Position numbers and translations under genes: made by a program. A DNA stretch of 64,000 nt, from the NCBI GenBank assembly GCA_029168955.1, contig JAPDOI010000195.1, positions 1,178,001 through 1,242,000 on the forward strand, given 5' to 3'. The stretch comes from Aplectana chamaeleonis (taxonomy: Eukaryota > Nematoda > Chromadorea > Rhabditida > Cosmocercidae). This document shows, piece by piece, positions 32,154-43,749 of this stretch. Below the pieces are notes generated by a model. That model had not been told where the DNA came from. It made no database searches and saw nothing but the letters and a program-made list of their open reading frames with translations. Within the stretch, counting starts at the first letter, position 1. Each line of letters starts with the position of its first letter.

Positions 32154-32287
32154 CGAATTGAGTTGGCATGTGGATCGAATTCACACCGCAGGTGTATCTA
32201 AAGAGCAGTTCGGCTGCCGCACGCGATGCGGGCGACGGAAAAACGCCGCACGCGCGTCGTCCTTAGGGCGCGTTGACCGAGCGCCCT
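32154..32287. repeat. Left member of a widely spaced inverted pair
   Basis: Shares GTTGGCATGTGGATCGAAT, GAGCAGTTCGGCTG and GCGCGTCGTCC with the inverted copy at 33466-33590. Both copies translate to a similar peptide (SWHVDRIHTAGV, KEQFG, RASSLGR), though DNA-level similarity explains this. Confidence 0.6.
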
Positions 32288-32577
32288 AAAAAAAAGTAGT
32301 TTTTGTTCCATTCTAGCCGTTCTCCGTTATCTTTTTTTGCATTTTCTTCATGTTGTTGTTGCGTCAGACGTAGGGTCGGCGTCGGGATCAAAATCGTCAT
32401 TTCCCATTCCCCTCCGAGAAGCAAACAAAAAAACTCTAAAAAACTTATATAAAAAACGCGAATCCAACTGAAACGATGCTATGAGAAGCATTGCGTCTGA
32501 AAAAGTACATTATAAACAAAAAACATGAACAAAATGCAGAAAATGATGAAGGGGGACGGCTTAAATGGAGCTTCAAC

Positions 32578-32958
32578 TACTTTTTTTGAGACAAGAACGA
32601 TTTTAGTGTGTTAGCGGAGGTTAGGTACCGTAATCGTTGCCGTGAAATTAAATGCATTGGGAGTGTTGGCTGCGGGCAAAAGGCTAAACGCAACAGCGAT
32701 GTGCCCCCCCTATAGCGATAGCACCAATTTCTAAATTAAGTTTCGGAGACTGTAGTACCACATTTTATTAGAGTGCAACAGTACGTCCCTCCATACTTAT
32801 CAAAAAGCACATGGAGCAATAAAAAGGGGAAAAAATTATCAGTTGCTGTCAAATTAGTTGTTTGGTCTGCAAACAACAGCGGCTGAGCATTTAATTTCAC
32901 GGCAAAGATTACGGTTCCTACTCTCCGCTAGCACACTAAAATCGTTTTAGTTTTTTTT
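32578..32958. mobile_element. Foldback element
   Basis: CGATTTTAGTGTGTTAGCGG and CCGTGAAATTAAATGC on the left are mirrored by GCATTTAATTTCACGG and CCGCTAGCACACTAAAATCG on the right. Arms of about 75 bp around a ~200-bp centre. It abuts the TTAA element at 32975. Confidence 0.72.
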
Positions 32959-32974
32959 GAGGGCCCTCGGTTAA

Positions 32975-33460
32975 AGGCAGTGTTCACGATGGAATTCGTT
33001 TTTCTGTTTTTCCGCCTATCTTGAAAACGGCCCCATGCTGATTCGAATGATGTCTCTGAGATCGTACAAGACCTTCTGGGAACGGAGTTATGGTCCCTCA
33101 AAAATTGAGCTAAGGAAACATGGTGGACGAGTTGTCCGAGGCTTGTAACTTCCGTCTTCTGCAGCCGATGTATGCGAGCTGACCTGTGTAAAGAGAGAAG
33201 CTGAGAGTTAAGGGAAGAACGGGGCTAATGATTGGAAATGATCGCTCATCTCACCATCTTGAGCATTCATTTGTTCACGTTGGTGGGCGTGTGTTGCGCT
33301 TTTGGGGTTTGCCTTGCGCTCAAAGTGGCAACTTCGGGCTCTTTTGGGGCTCTTACCGGCTCGTTTTCATGCCTTCTTTCGACGTCAACGTTACAGTGTG
33401 CCCCTCCGCTACCCATTCCTAGTGGAAACTGATACACGTTTTTTAATGTGAACACTCCCT
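32975..33460. mobile_element. TTAA element, 486 bp, inverted orientation
   Basis: Left TTAA (32971-32974) and AGGCAGTGTTCACGATGGAA; right end ATGTGAACACTCCCT before a mutated CTAA. Interior as in 14450-14935, opposite orientation. Confidence 0.88.
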
Positions 33461-33465
33461 CTAAG

Positions 33466-33590
33466 GCGCCCCAGGGACGAGGCGCGCGTGTAGAGTTTTT
33501 TCCGTCGCGCGCGTCGCGTGTGCCAGCCGAACTGCTCCTTAGCCACACCCGCGGTGTGGATTCGATCCACATGCCAACTGAGTTTACTGT
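33466..33590. repeat. Right member of the widely spaced inverted pair
   Basis: Inverse of 32154-32287 (see there). The pair brackets a foldback and a TTAA element, so the 1.4-kb unit could be one large composite. Confidence 0.6.
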
Positions 33591-33865
33591 TTGTGAGCTC
33601 ATGGAGGCAGGAGCATCCCCTCTGCGTCTTTGCGCGCACAGCGATGAAAGTCAATGCCTTACAGAGAGGCGAAGGGAGAGTTTCTAACCCCTTTAGGGCC
33701 TCCATCGGCCAACTCTTTTGTAATGGAGTATGCATATCTGCCCTTGTATATTCGTGTACGGGGGACATAGTGTACGAGACTACTGCGGGACTTCTCCTCA
33801 TGAATGGACTGAAATGAATCTTAACTAAAGCATAGCGCTGATCAATCCTCAAAAACGGCCACATA

Positions 33866-34494
33866 ATGGATAATGAAGGAATGAGAGTCTACCGTCTACT
33901 TTCCAACGCAGGACACGTTGTAGAACTTACATACAAGGATTTAGACGATGTTGAAAAGTTAGCAGGTACCATGTTGGTCAAGAGAATGCCTCGAGCCAAA
34001 TTACAGAACTTGATGAAATTGGCCAGCTCTATGAGGTGATGGGACTCAGGCCATTGTTATACTCCAAGACTGGCAGCGATCGATTACCGCACCGTTTTCG
34101 TATTTTAGGTATAGCGGCACTCTTGTCGCGACAAAACTGTCGACGGCGACAGTATAGTTGCTACAACACATCTGTAGTGTATGGGCCTGGTGCAAATATG
34201 ATTCGTGATAGTTGGCCGAACCTGTCGCGGTCACAAGCTTTTAGTATAACAGTGGTCGTGTACAGGGTGCAGGGGTAGTCAAAATCAAGGTAGTAAGCTA
34301 AGGGCAAGTTTATTCTCGTTATTCAGAAGAACATTGCTTGCGTATTGGTATTTCTTCTTTCTTGCAATGATCCTTTTATGGATGATAAAGCCGTGTCACC
34401 TCAGCAGTCCCAGGATCTCTCAATGCATTCTTGCTTCTGTTCCGACAGCAGCTCAAGTTCAGAAAAGTGCGCGACCGAATTGTTATCTGGCAAG
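33866..34494 (+). CDS. Two-exon fragment of an unknown membrane protein
   Basis: Exon 33866-34035 starts with ATG and reads MDNEGMRVYRLLSNAGHVVE, then an acidic/basic helix-like stretch ending KLASSMR, to a donor AG|GTGATG. Exon 34327-34494 follows an acceptor (TATTCTCGTTATTCAG) and ends AAG|GTACAC. Joining them keeps phase 2 and gives a hydrophobic span (LLAYWYFFFLAMILLWM), a plausible transmembrane helix. The second exon is also open in another frame (MDDKAVSPQQSQDLSMHS, a Ser-rich run), so its frame is not certain. Exon 1 is too short to appear as a long open frame. No family recognised. Confidence 0.4.
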
Positions 34495-34944
34495 GTACAC
34501 CCCATACGGGAGAAGGCCGGGAAGACGACAGTCTTACCCACTGCATACTGGTTACCCGAAAGCTTCCCTGGTCTTCTTCTGCAACACCTACCCGTTTGCC
34601 GCAGGATTGCGACTCTCGAGCAACTCCGCTGCTGTGTCAAGAACGGTGCAGGCGTTTGTTTTCAAAGCTAGTGATTTTTCTATTAGGTCTTTTTTTGAGA
34701 AAATGAAGACCAATCTTTTTTGCTTAGAATTCACCTAGGTTTCTCCGTAGTTCTGATCATGTTACCATAGTTTTGGACAAGTCTGTATAACGGTTGAGTA
34801 CGTGATCATTCGGGGTACACCGAGGAGACGTCGCGCTGCTGAGTTGTTTTTTTTTTCTCAAACATAAACACAGTAGTTAAACACGGAATTAAAAAAAAAA
34901 GTATTGAGCACTTTAAAAGGGCGCGATGCTCGAGAAAGGCCAAT

Positions 34945-35183
34945 TTATGGCTCAGGTGAACGTGGTGCCTGAATATGATGTTTATCAGCTGTGTTGTGAA
35001 TCCTTTTGTTCTAAAATTCAACTGTTGTTGTCCTGGAAGAAAACTTACGCTTCCGGTGATTGTTGGAAGTGGAGCAGGCTTTATAATCCCTGAAACACCT
35101 TGACCTGAGAACCAATGCCTCAGAACCATCTTTCCCTCTGGTGCTGGTGTTAGGGACCAGAGACGGAGTCTTTCCACAGATTC
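34945..35183 (-). CDS. 3' end of an unknown host gene, two exons
   Basis: The upstream exon (35049-35183) reads EESVERLRLWSLTPAPEGK, then HWFSGQGVSGIIKPAPLP and ends at a perfect donor GTAAGT. An 80-nt intron closes with CATATTCAG, and the last exon (34945-34968) adds APRSPEP and TAA in the same phase. The acceptor of the upstream exon (AAAATATTTGAG) is weak, so its 5' limit is uncertain. Pro/Gly-rich content is clear but no domain can be named. Confidence 0.42.
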
Positions 35184-35590
35184 CTCAAATATTTTAGTCA
35201 GTCCTCGTCAGAATGGTTACTGCAGGCTTCAATTCGTCATGCAATATTATGCCCGTGGCTTCATCCGTCTACTTTTTACCGAGCTGCCCGGCGTTTTCCT
35301 ATTTTTAAACTTGATGTATCACATGACAGTTGACGACATGCCGGTTGGCGAACTAGCTGCTTAATAAAATTCCTCCAGAGACTTCCGCAGATTTTTATGG
35401 CCTCAACGATCATCTTCTAGGATTACACCGGAGAAGATTCAAGGAAAACAGTTTCTATACTAACCATACTTCAGCCAGATCTGGCTCTGTTCAAAATAGC
35501 TTCGCTATGTAGGATACATCGAATTCCTATAAGTAGGGAACAGTATAGCAGTCTTCATCTTTCCGATGCATAATGTCCAAGCGTTTATAT

Positions 35591-36209
35591 TATAGTTGTA
35601 CACGAACGAAATTTTCGAAAAATTTTCGAAAGATTTTTCGAAATTTCTTTCCTTCGTTCGAAGATTCGTCGAACGAAATTTTTTCAAATTCCGTTCGCTC
35701 AAAATTTCGTCGAACGAAATTTTTTCAAATTCAATTTTCGTTCGTTCGAAATTTCGTCGAACGAAATTTTTTCAAATTTCGTTCGTTCGAAATTTTCTCG
35801 AACGAAAATTTTTCGATTTTCGTTCGTTCGAAATTTTTTCGAACGAAAATTTTTCAATTTTCGTTCGTTCGAAATCCCGATTTTTCGAAATTTTTTCGAA
35901 ATTCGTTCGTTCGGAATTTTTGCAAACAAATTTCGAAAAAAATATCGAAATTTTTGACAAATTTCGAAAAAATTTCGAACTTTTTGACGAGTTTCGAAAA
36001 AATACGAAATTTCGAAAAAAATCGAAATTTCGGTTTGTTTCGAATTTCGTTCGTTCGACCTCCGAAATTTCGAAACTTTTTCGAAATTCGTTCGTTCGAA
36101 ATTTTTTCGAACGAAATTTCTTCATTTTTCGTTCGTTCGAAATTTTTTCGAACGAAATTTTTTTTATTTCTCGTTCGTTCGACATTTTTTTCGAAATTGT
36201 ACAACTATA
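35591..36209. mobile_element. hAT-like element built of TTCGAACGAA palindromes, copy 2
   Basis: A perfect 8-bp duplication GTTTATAT (35583-35590 and 36210-36217) flanks inverted ends TATAGTTGTAC and GTACAACTATA. The interior is the same palindromic motif as at 13106 but nearly twice as long (619 versus 342 bp), so the repeat number has expanded or contracted. Around 35935-36040 the motif degrades to TTTCGAAAAAAT. Large open frames on both strands are motif artefacts. Confidence 0.9.
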
Positions 36210-36429
36210 GTTTATATGTAAACTCTTGAGGTTGTAGCAAGGTCAGTTCCACGATACACTAAAGAGCAATAAATCGCTTGTATTTTTCGTACTTCATGAA
36301 AGTTCCAGAATCTTACTAGGGACTGCTTTGAACTTTCCGTGGAGATTTGGAAAACCATGTTGTCGTTGCTGTAGGTCTGGGAGAGTACATAAATAACCCG
36401 TGATTGAAGTTTCCTGCTGGGTTCCAAAA

Positions 36430-37500
36430 AAATGGCACTTTCGCTTCACAAAAAGGTAATAGGGAATTCTTGAGATGTTCAGACAAAATTTTTCGTATTC
36501 AGCTCAAAACTTTCATCTGGGGGTTATTAAGGGCGCTGAACCCAAATCTGGGATCTACTCCTCGCCAGACTTAGGGTTACTGTAGCGGGTTGCAGATGCG
36601 TGTTAGGAGGCCCGAATAACCCCGATGTACAGGTTTTGAGGCGATTTGGTCGTAGGGTTCTCGAAATCGTCTAAAGTCGCTTTTTGCCAGCAAAATTTTC
36701 CCTCTGAAGCGTCGGACCAAATAAGACAGGATTTTCCAAATATTGAAAAAGGGCCTTAGAAATCAGCACCCGAAACAACTAGAAACAAGTTTTTAACCCG
36801 ATCCGAGACATTCTTTGGACATCCTGAAAATTGCCATTCGTGTACCCGTTTTCTCTTCGCGAAGCTATCAAAATTCCCACTTTTGGAAATCTCCTGTAAA
36901 TCTCTGAGGCATTAAGGGGAATCGGAAAACGGATTATCAATGCTGTGTCCCATACCTACAACTATCAACGCATGGTTTTATAAAAGCCCTCGGGAAATGT
37001 AAGGTAAGCCCTAGTTAGGTAAAATTCGATAATGTTTCGTGCACATCCGTAACATTTGTCCCGAAATTCGTCGAAAACCTTCATTTTGGTTCGAATTAGA
37101 ACCCAAACACACCAATCGATTCGTTTCGTTGTGCTGGCTTCTAAGTGAAATCAGTCTCGAGAGTGTCCCAGGTGGTGACCTCGTTATGATCTTATTCCCG
37201 GCAAAGGATCAACCGCTTGAGACTGCTATCAACACGGTAAAACGCGACAAATTCCACTTTCTTGGAAATTATACTGAAAATCGATTTAGCCGCTACTAGG
37301 TTCTGGAAACGGGCTCATCTACTTATTAGGCACTGCTCTCTGGATGTACCACTGTTTTCCCAGTTGAATGGAAGGTACAGGGAAGCTGATAAAAAATGGA
37401 TAAGAAATGCAATGTGTCGCAGTTTTTAAGTTTTCGTAGCTCATACGCAGCCATTTTCTCAGCGTAAGGTAGTACATTCCCTGGTCATTGTGCTTTCAAT
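36430..37500. other. Diverged 'GTA'-family interior and unassigned sequence
   Basis: 36480-36780 has GGGGTTATTAAGGGCGCTGAAC and GTAGGGTTCTCGAAATCG phrases resembling interiors of the 7-kb and 38-kb elements. The remainder shows no gene. Confidence 0.4.
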
Positions 37501-37509
37501 CATTAAAAC

Positions 37510-39106
37510 TTGCCCCAGCGGCAGACCAACCTTGAAGACTCCTAATCGGTGTCTTCAGAGCAGGGTCTATCCAGGGTCTCGGCACCAGCCATGGCAAATC
37601 AAGCTTACCGCCGCTCATGAAAACCGTCGCGGATGTGTTCAGGCACCGTCACGGCGAAATCGCTACCAGGTTGCAGTGAGCTTTATTAGCAATGACTGGT
37701 GCCGGGATTTTGGGGCCGAATTCATCAACGCGTGGGTATGGGTAGCGGTAAAGGCGTCGGCAGTTTTGATGAATACCCTGTGCAAACGGGAGATCGCTAA
37801 CCAGTCGTGCCTACTTCTAACCCAGTTAACAAGGGAACCACAATAAGCCATATCGACCATTCCAAAAGAAATGTACTTTTCTAGAACCATTTTCGGACGA
37901 AAAGTCCGAATATTCCCATCGCAGCTGCCTAGACCCACTCTGGAAAAAGTTATAGGCATTTTTTCTCTGATTTTCGTACTTATTGCACCCTCCAAAAAGC
38001 GCATTTTTCTTACGAAAACCCGGGAACGGACCTCATATTCGTGTTCAGCGCCCAAAACTACCCCACCAAGCAAAGTTAGGTTGAAGGAACATTTTCCAAA
38101 CTTTGCGCAGACTAACAGCGTTTTGGACTTGTACGGATTTTCGGTTGGGCGTTTATTTATACCAATTAGAGGGCTCTCGAAGCGTTTTAGAAAAATATTC
38201 CAGATTTGACTAAAAATTCGCTTTGGGGGGTTATTTGGGGTGCTGATCACGAATCTGAGGTTCATTTATCGATTTTCCGAAGTTTTCGACTGTATTCGTT
38301 CACAGATTCCCATCGGGGGAGAATTTGATGGCAAATCGCGACTTTTGACGATTTCCGGAGTGCTTCTATAGAATATGCTCAAGTTATTTCTCTGGGGGTT
38401 ATTTGGAGTGCTGAACACGAATCTGATGTCGGTTTATCGATTTTTGGCAGCTTACGGTAGATTACGGTGGGTATACGGTAGTTTGGTCAAAGTCTCAGAT
38501 TTGTCTCAAAGTTTCTATGTGGGGGTTATTTGGGGTGCTGAATACGAATTCGATGTCCATTTGTCGATTCTCGAATTATTAAGGTAGAAGTTGCCTCCTA
38601 AATGGCATGTTACCTACCGTAACCTACAGTAAACCTTAAAATTTGGGCAAGCAAACTCCAGATTCGTGTTCAGCACCCCAGATTACCTCTACATACATGT
38701 TTTTAGCAAAATCAGGGGAAAATTTTTCTAAAACACTAAAAATTCCATGGGGGGTGGTACCCTTACCTTGCCGCAAAGTCTTAAAAACGCTCATAACTTT
38801 TTTCAGAGTGGGTCTAGGCAGCTGCGATAGGCATATTCGGACTTTTCGTCCGAAAATGGTTTTAGAGAAGTACATTTCATTTGGAATGGTCACTTTGACT
38901 TATTGTGGTTCCCTTGTAAGAGGCAGGGGCAAGTGAGACACCACTCGGCTACGAGACGAGCTGCCCTTGCGGGTAATCATCGAAAGTGCCGACGCCTTCA
39001 CCGCTACCCTAACCCATGCGTTGATGACTTCGGCCCCTGGATAGACCCTGCCCTAAAAGCACCGATTAGGAACCTTCAAGGCAGGGTTGGTCTGCCGCTG
39101 GAGCAA
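37510..39106. mobile_element. 1.6-kb foldback element of the 'GTA' family
   Basis: Arms 37510-37950 and about 38790-39106 are inverted (shared CCAGCGGCAGACCAACC, AGGGTCTATCCAGG, AAGGGAACCACAATAAG, CATTTTCGGACGAAAAGTCC), ending TTGC...GCAA. The centre carries the GATTACGGTGGGTATACGG phrase. The left arm is longer because of a nested ~137-bp insertion. No transposase. Confidence 0.85.
37573..37709. mobile_element. Nested ~137-bp MITE in the foldback arm
   Basis: Present only in the left arm of 37510-39106. It opens CGGCACCAGCCATGGCAAAT and closes with the inverted ATTAGCAATGACTGGTGCCG, so ~30-bp inverted ends. Comparison of the two arms shows it inserted after the foldback formed. Confidence 0.75.
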
Positions 39107-39791
39107 GCTTCATAGAGCAACCTTCAAAACTCGCAGGAATAGTCTTATTACGAGAAATTCAAGTTGATCTACCGTGTTTCAGGTATCAAATCCAAATGTT
39201 GCTTTCTACATGGACAAAAGTGAAGTCCACAACAACGTTTACCCAAGTATTCAAGTTGGTTTTAGATTTATGTCTTTATATTAGCTGTAGTTTTTTTCCT
39301 TTCCTGTATTTACTTTGTTCGGTATCAAAAGCCAATAGACAACTTCAGTATCCAAAGGCTACCTATGTACTGGAGAGGATATCTTTTCTATAATATTTTT
39401 TTTCAGATTATTGTGCTTCAAATCTACGATAAGTCGCGAAATTTTCCAGAAGATGTCTATCGTCGAGGGTTTTCGAACAAATCAATGCTGTGATTTGAAC
39501 ATGCATGCCAAGGTTTACTTTTATTTTCAAGGTTCAATTTAATGAATTTCTTCGCCGATTTTTTTTTCATTTAATGCTAGTTTCAAATTGAATTCAAGTA
39601 TTGAAATGTTAATTGCTCACTTTTCTTCCTATGTACAGCTTGCGTGTTAAACACTTGTATGGAGTTCTTGGCCTTGTGATGCCTTGCCTATACTTCAATA
39701 CTCGCGCTAGGTTTGTGAAAAAGAGGAGCACTTTTCAAACTTGCAGAAAAACGTCCGATGCTTCTAACATTTCTGTAAGAAGTTTATTTAA

Positions 39792-40253
39792 AGGCGGTGT
39801 TCACGAAGAAAAAGTTTCCCTTTTTTTGGCTGAAACGTAAGTTTTGAGTCCCTACAAGAAGATTAAGAACGGAAGTGCGACGAAAAACGGCCGGTAGGTG
39901 GGTGAAAATCTCGTGGGCCAGCCGACCCTTTGGGCCACTCCGCCCACGTCCTATAACAGTTTCCCTGAATTTGTGGTTAAATGAGCGTTGGTTTCCGATC
40001 AAAAGCCCTGTCCTTTTCTTCATTCTCAACGTCTCTCTTTACTCATGTCAGCTCGCACACATCGGCTGCAACAAACGGGAGTTACAAGCCTCGGACAACT
40101 CGTCCACGATTTTCCCTTGCTGAATTTCGAGGGGCCATAACTCCGTTTCCAGGGGGTCCTCTACTATTCCAGGGACATCATTGGAATCGGCATGGGACCG
40201 TTTTCAAGATAGGCGGAAAAACAGAAAAACGACTTTTATCGTGAACACTGCCT
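39792..40253. mobile_element. TTAA element, 462 bp
   Basis: TTAA 39788-39791 and 40254-40257; ends AGGCGGTGTTCACGAAGAA and TATCGTGAACACTGCCT. The right half is the 486-bp family interior. The left half (GGCCAGCCGACCCTTTGGGCC) instead matches 6690-6800, so it is a hybrid of two subfamilies. Confidence 0.88.
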
Positions 40254-40259
40254 TTAATG

Positions 40260-41640
40260 TCAGTTTTCAAGATGATTTTCCTTCCCGAGTTTTTCACTCA
40301 GAACAATGCCTTGACCACCAAGTGTTACCAAAATTACGAAGCAACGACGAGAAACGCAATAAAACGTCTTATTTCAGTGACATTATTCTCTGGCGTGGAC
40401 TAGTTGTCCGGTTAGATGGACACGTTCACCGTGGTTTTCACCGGTGAAAAATGGGGCTAGTCACTACGAACAGGACCTGTGAGAGTAAAGAGGCGGGGTG
40501 AGAGCAAAGAATTTGGTGTCCTTCTAATGCGTTTTCGTCATTTCAGTTCTACATGGGGGCCAAAGAGCTAAGTTAGCTATTAATCTTGAAATTGAAGAAT
40601 ATCGTGAACACTTCCTTCAATATATGTAATCATATTCACGGCTCATTTTGCCAGCTAATGATGTGTATAGCGGGCCCAAGTTTTTAAGATTTGCTTTGAG
40701 TTTGAAGGAGAAATTTTTCGTTTGTTTCTCAAAAACATCGCGTCCGGCATAGTGCTGCGAAAGTTTAGGCAGGTCTTGTACTAAGAATGGTGGAGCAGTA
40801 TCTTTCCTTCCATCGTGAAGTAGGACAAGATTGTGATTTGTGTAGGTTGCATTGTCTTAATCTTGTATTTAGCATCACTCGGAACTCCCTTCATAAGTAC
40901 GTACATAGGACTTGTGTTGGGAGAACAGACCGTGAATGAAGGTTTTAAAAATCCAACATGCGTAATTCTCAAGGCTATCCCAAGTACGTACACATGATTA
41001 ACTAGGAAAGAAATATATCGCTTCTCTAATTATCCTTCAATGAATGCTCGAATTTTCGCCGCCGCTCGCCGCGCGCGAAATTTTCGAAAAACTCTCATGA
41101 AAGCTGCTCTCTTCGAAAACGAGATGACTCTAGAATAGTTGAGCCCACTATGCAGAGGTAGCGATTTGAGCTGAAAATGTGATTGCGTCTTTATGAACAG
41201 AAATTGTGCCGCACACGAAGCGCGCATCAGAGTTGGATTTGATCTTTTTCCGCACGGATGTCCTAAACGGACATTTCTCTCTCATACGGTTGCCAGAATT
41301 GATTTTAAAATTTTGTTCAGTTCTCAAAAAAAGCAGTCGCAAATGAATATTCCCGAATTGGAAACTTCCTGTAATACCAGACCGCAATGTTTTCCAGGAG
41401 AAATTGCACAAGTTGCAATTTTCGCAGAAATGGAGAGTTCTTCCAAATGAGAAATTTGCGCAAACTTGTTTTTGTGCTATAATATGGTCTTCAAAAAGAC
41501 CGAAAGTTCCTACATACATTTCCTACATTGATGACTGATTTTTACCAACCCAATAAATCGCCTCGAAACCGGCTTCTGTGATATTTCCCCCTCTCCGCGT
41601 GTGAACGTGGGGAACTGCTTTCATATATTCATTTGTAACA
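40260..41640. other. No supported feature
   Basis: AT-rich unique sequence with one GCGCGCG patch at ~41065. No convincing exon. Confidence 0.3.
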
Positions 41641-42795
41641 GATTTGCTTCGCTAGAAGAGGTTCATGATTTGGCATTAAAGAAATTGTGAGGTAAGATAA
41701 TTGAGATGCTTCATACGTATGATTCGGCGTGGAACATGGAGGAAACGCTAAAAATCCAGTGAAATGATGGACCATTGATTTGGATGTGCACTTGTTTAAT
41801 AAATAGCAAAAATTCAGTGTAGCATTGAAAAACCAAACGCACGTGCTACAGAGCAATATATATTCGTGTGGTCGCCACTATTTTAGTCGACGGCATTTGT
41901 ATAAACACGTTGTGTGGTGTTGTTTTCTTTATTTAATTGAATAAATCTTCTCAGAATCACTGTTCCTAAATATTTGGGTGTAAGCCAAAACTAGGCTCTT
42001 AGCTTTGCAAACTTAAAGGCAGTGGTCGCGATTAAATATGCTTGTCTTCTTTTCCTCTCTGAACCCTTTTCTGGTTTAAAGTAGTAGGAGTTATGGAAAA
42101 AAATTGCGAAAAAAGCCGCTGTTTTGGGCAAAATTTGAAGCCTGAACTTTCTTGTCATTTGATGGTGGACGAGCCCACTCCACATCATCAGCATCGATGA
42201 TCTCTAATATCGATAACATCAGCTGGCTTGAAATTGGATTTCAATCAATTAACATCACTCATCTAGTCAAAAATATTGACTGAAATGATTGCTTCCATTG
42301 TTCAACTGTTTTTATTAGGTAAATTTGCGATTATTTCTTCCTCTGAATGTCGATGATTTTTGACTGCTCGGCATGAGACTGCGATCTTTTTGGGCGGAGC
42401 TGTGCACGTGTGCACGAACTGGCATCTTCGGGCCCCAAAAACTCTAATTCTAGGCTGTTTTTCACCGCGCTACCTTAATAGCTTTTCAGCTATTTTCGAT
42501 CTAAGCCGAATTTTGTAGTTTATTTGATAATGTTTTTCATCGTGACCACTGCCTTTAGGCTGTAACCATTTGCCTGATTCTAGAAAAGACGGGCGCGATT
42601 CGTTTTTCCAATGCTACACTGAATTTTCGCTATTTATTAAACAAGTGCACAGCCAAGTCAATGGTCCATCATTTCACTAAATTTTTTGCGTTCCTGCAAG
42701 TTCATACCCATGAAATATTTCACTTCTTTTACCGAGAATCTCACAATTTTTTTAATGCCAAATCATAAACCTTTTGTGCGAAGCAAAACGGTTAC
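41641..42795. mobile_element. Foldback element with a TTAA element in its loop
   Basis: 41641-41835 and 42598-42795 are inverted (GATTTGGCATTAAAGAAATTG, TGAAATGATGGACCATTGA, TTGTTTAATAAATAGC, AATTCAGTGTAGCATTG and their partners). Its ~760-bp centre is largely filled by the TTAA element 42017-42554. Confidence 0.72.
42017..42554. mobile_element. TTAA element, 538 bp
   Basis: Left TTAA (42013-42016) with AGGCAGTGGTCGCGATTAAA; right ATCGTGACCACTGCCT before a mutated TTAG. The interior differs from the 486-bp type. Confidence 0.8.
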
Positions 42796-43204
42796 AAATT
42801 TCATTTTATTTTAGCAAAGGTCTCCTTTGAAAAAAGCAAAAGGTTCTTCATGATTCTCCGGTCGTTATCTTCCGTAGTCTACCGTAAGCATGAAAACGAA
42901 CTTTATATTCATTGCTCCAAATAATGTGCCCAGACTAAGTTTGGGCACAAGTCACTTTCATTTTCAAAATCTGCAATTGCAGACATCCGGTGGTTTTTGA
43001 TTTCCCGGTCTTTTCCTTCCGTAATTCACGGAAACCTGAAAACGGACCCAGGTTTATATGTTTTCCTCTTTTTGGTTTGTTTTTTGCTCCACTTTTCCCA
43101 TTTTGGAGAAGTGAAACTTCCAACAGACAATATTATCGGATGGGTACAATTTTTGAAAATTGTGACCCTTTACCATTCAAAAAGCCACTCATTTTCGCAT
43201 TTCG

Positions 43205-43510
43205 AGCAACCGGTGAAAGGTTAATAGTATTAATAAGTAATATTCGATATGGGGCGATGATTAGAATTTCCCAAACTGGTGACTCATAGCCATCAACGAT
43301 CAACACTCACTGCGGTATTTTGTGCAGCAGGCCAAAAAAACCGATATTATTGATTGGTAATAATCGATAATGTCTGATGAGTGAAATCCCGCAACCAAGA
43401 GACCCTTCACCCATCAACAATCATCACTACAGGCCGCATTTTGTGCAATAAGTGCGAAAGTCGATAATGTTGATGATCAATCGATGACATGTCATGAGTA
43501 CGAATTCTGC
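43205..43510. repeat. Degenerate tandem repeat, ~115-bp unit
   Basis: Successive units each contain a GATAATATTGAT-type stretch, a TGAGTGAAATCCC or GATTAGAATTTCCC phrase, CATCAACAATCA and GCATTTTGTGCA. Two to three units, each diverged. Confidence 0.55.
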
Positions 43511-43749
43511 CATATTCAGTACTTACCCGAACGACCTGTGTTGATCGACGGCAGATGCAACCACGCACCCTTGTCTCCACAGCCGTAGCACGTCCATGCA
43601 GATTCGTGCTCCACGGCTAATTTAGTATGAAAACCCACAATTTTGAGGCACACTTCAAAGTAAAGTTATCGAGTTCCGATTGAAATTGGAGCGACCCGCA
43701 TTCATTTCCAGCCACCTATCAAAAAATGAGCTTCCTAACTCAATTTTAA

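Noticed and set aside
35573..36229. Long open frames on both strands (up to 218 codons)
   Set aside because: The TTCGAACGAA motif lacks stops in most frames; the Phe/Arg/Ser/Lys repeats are translated repeat.
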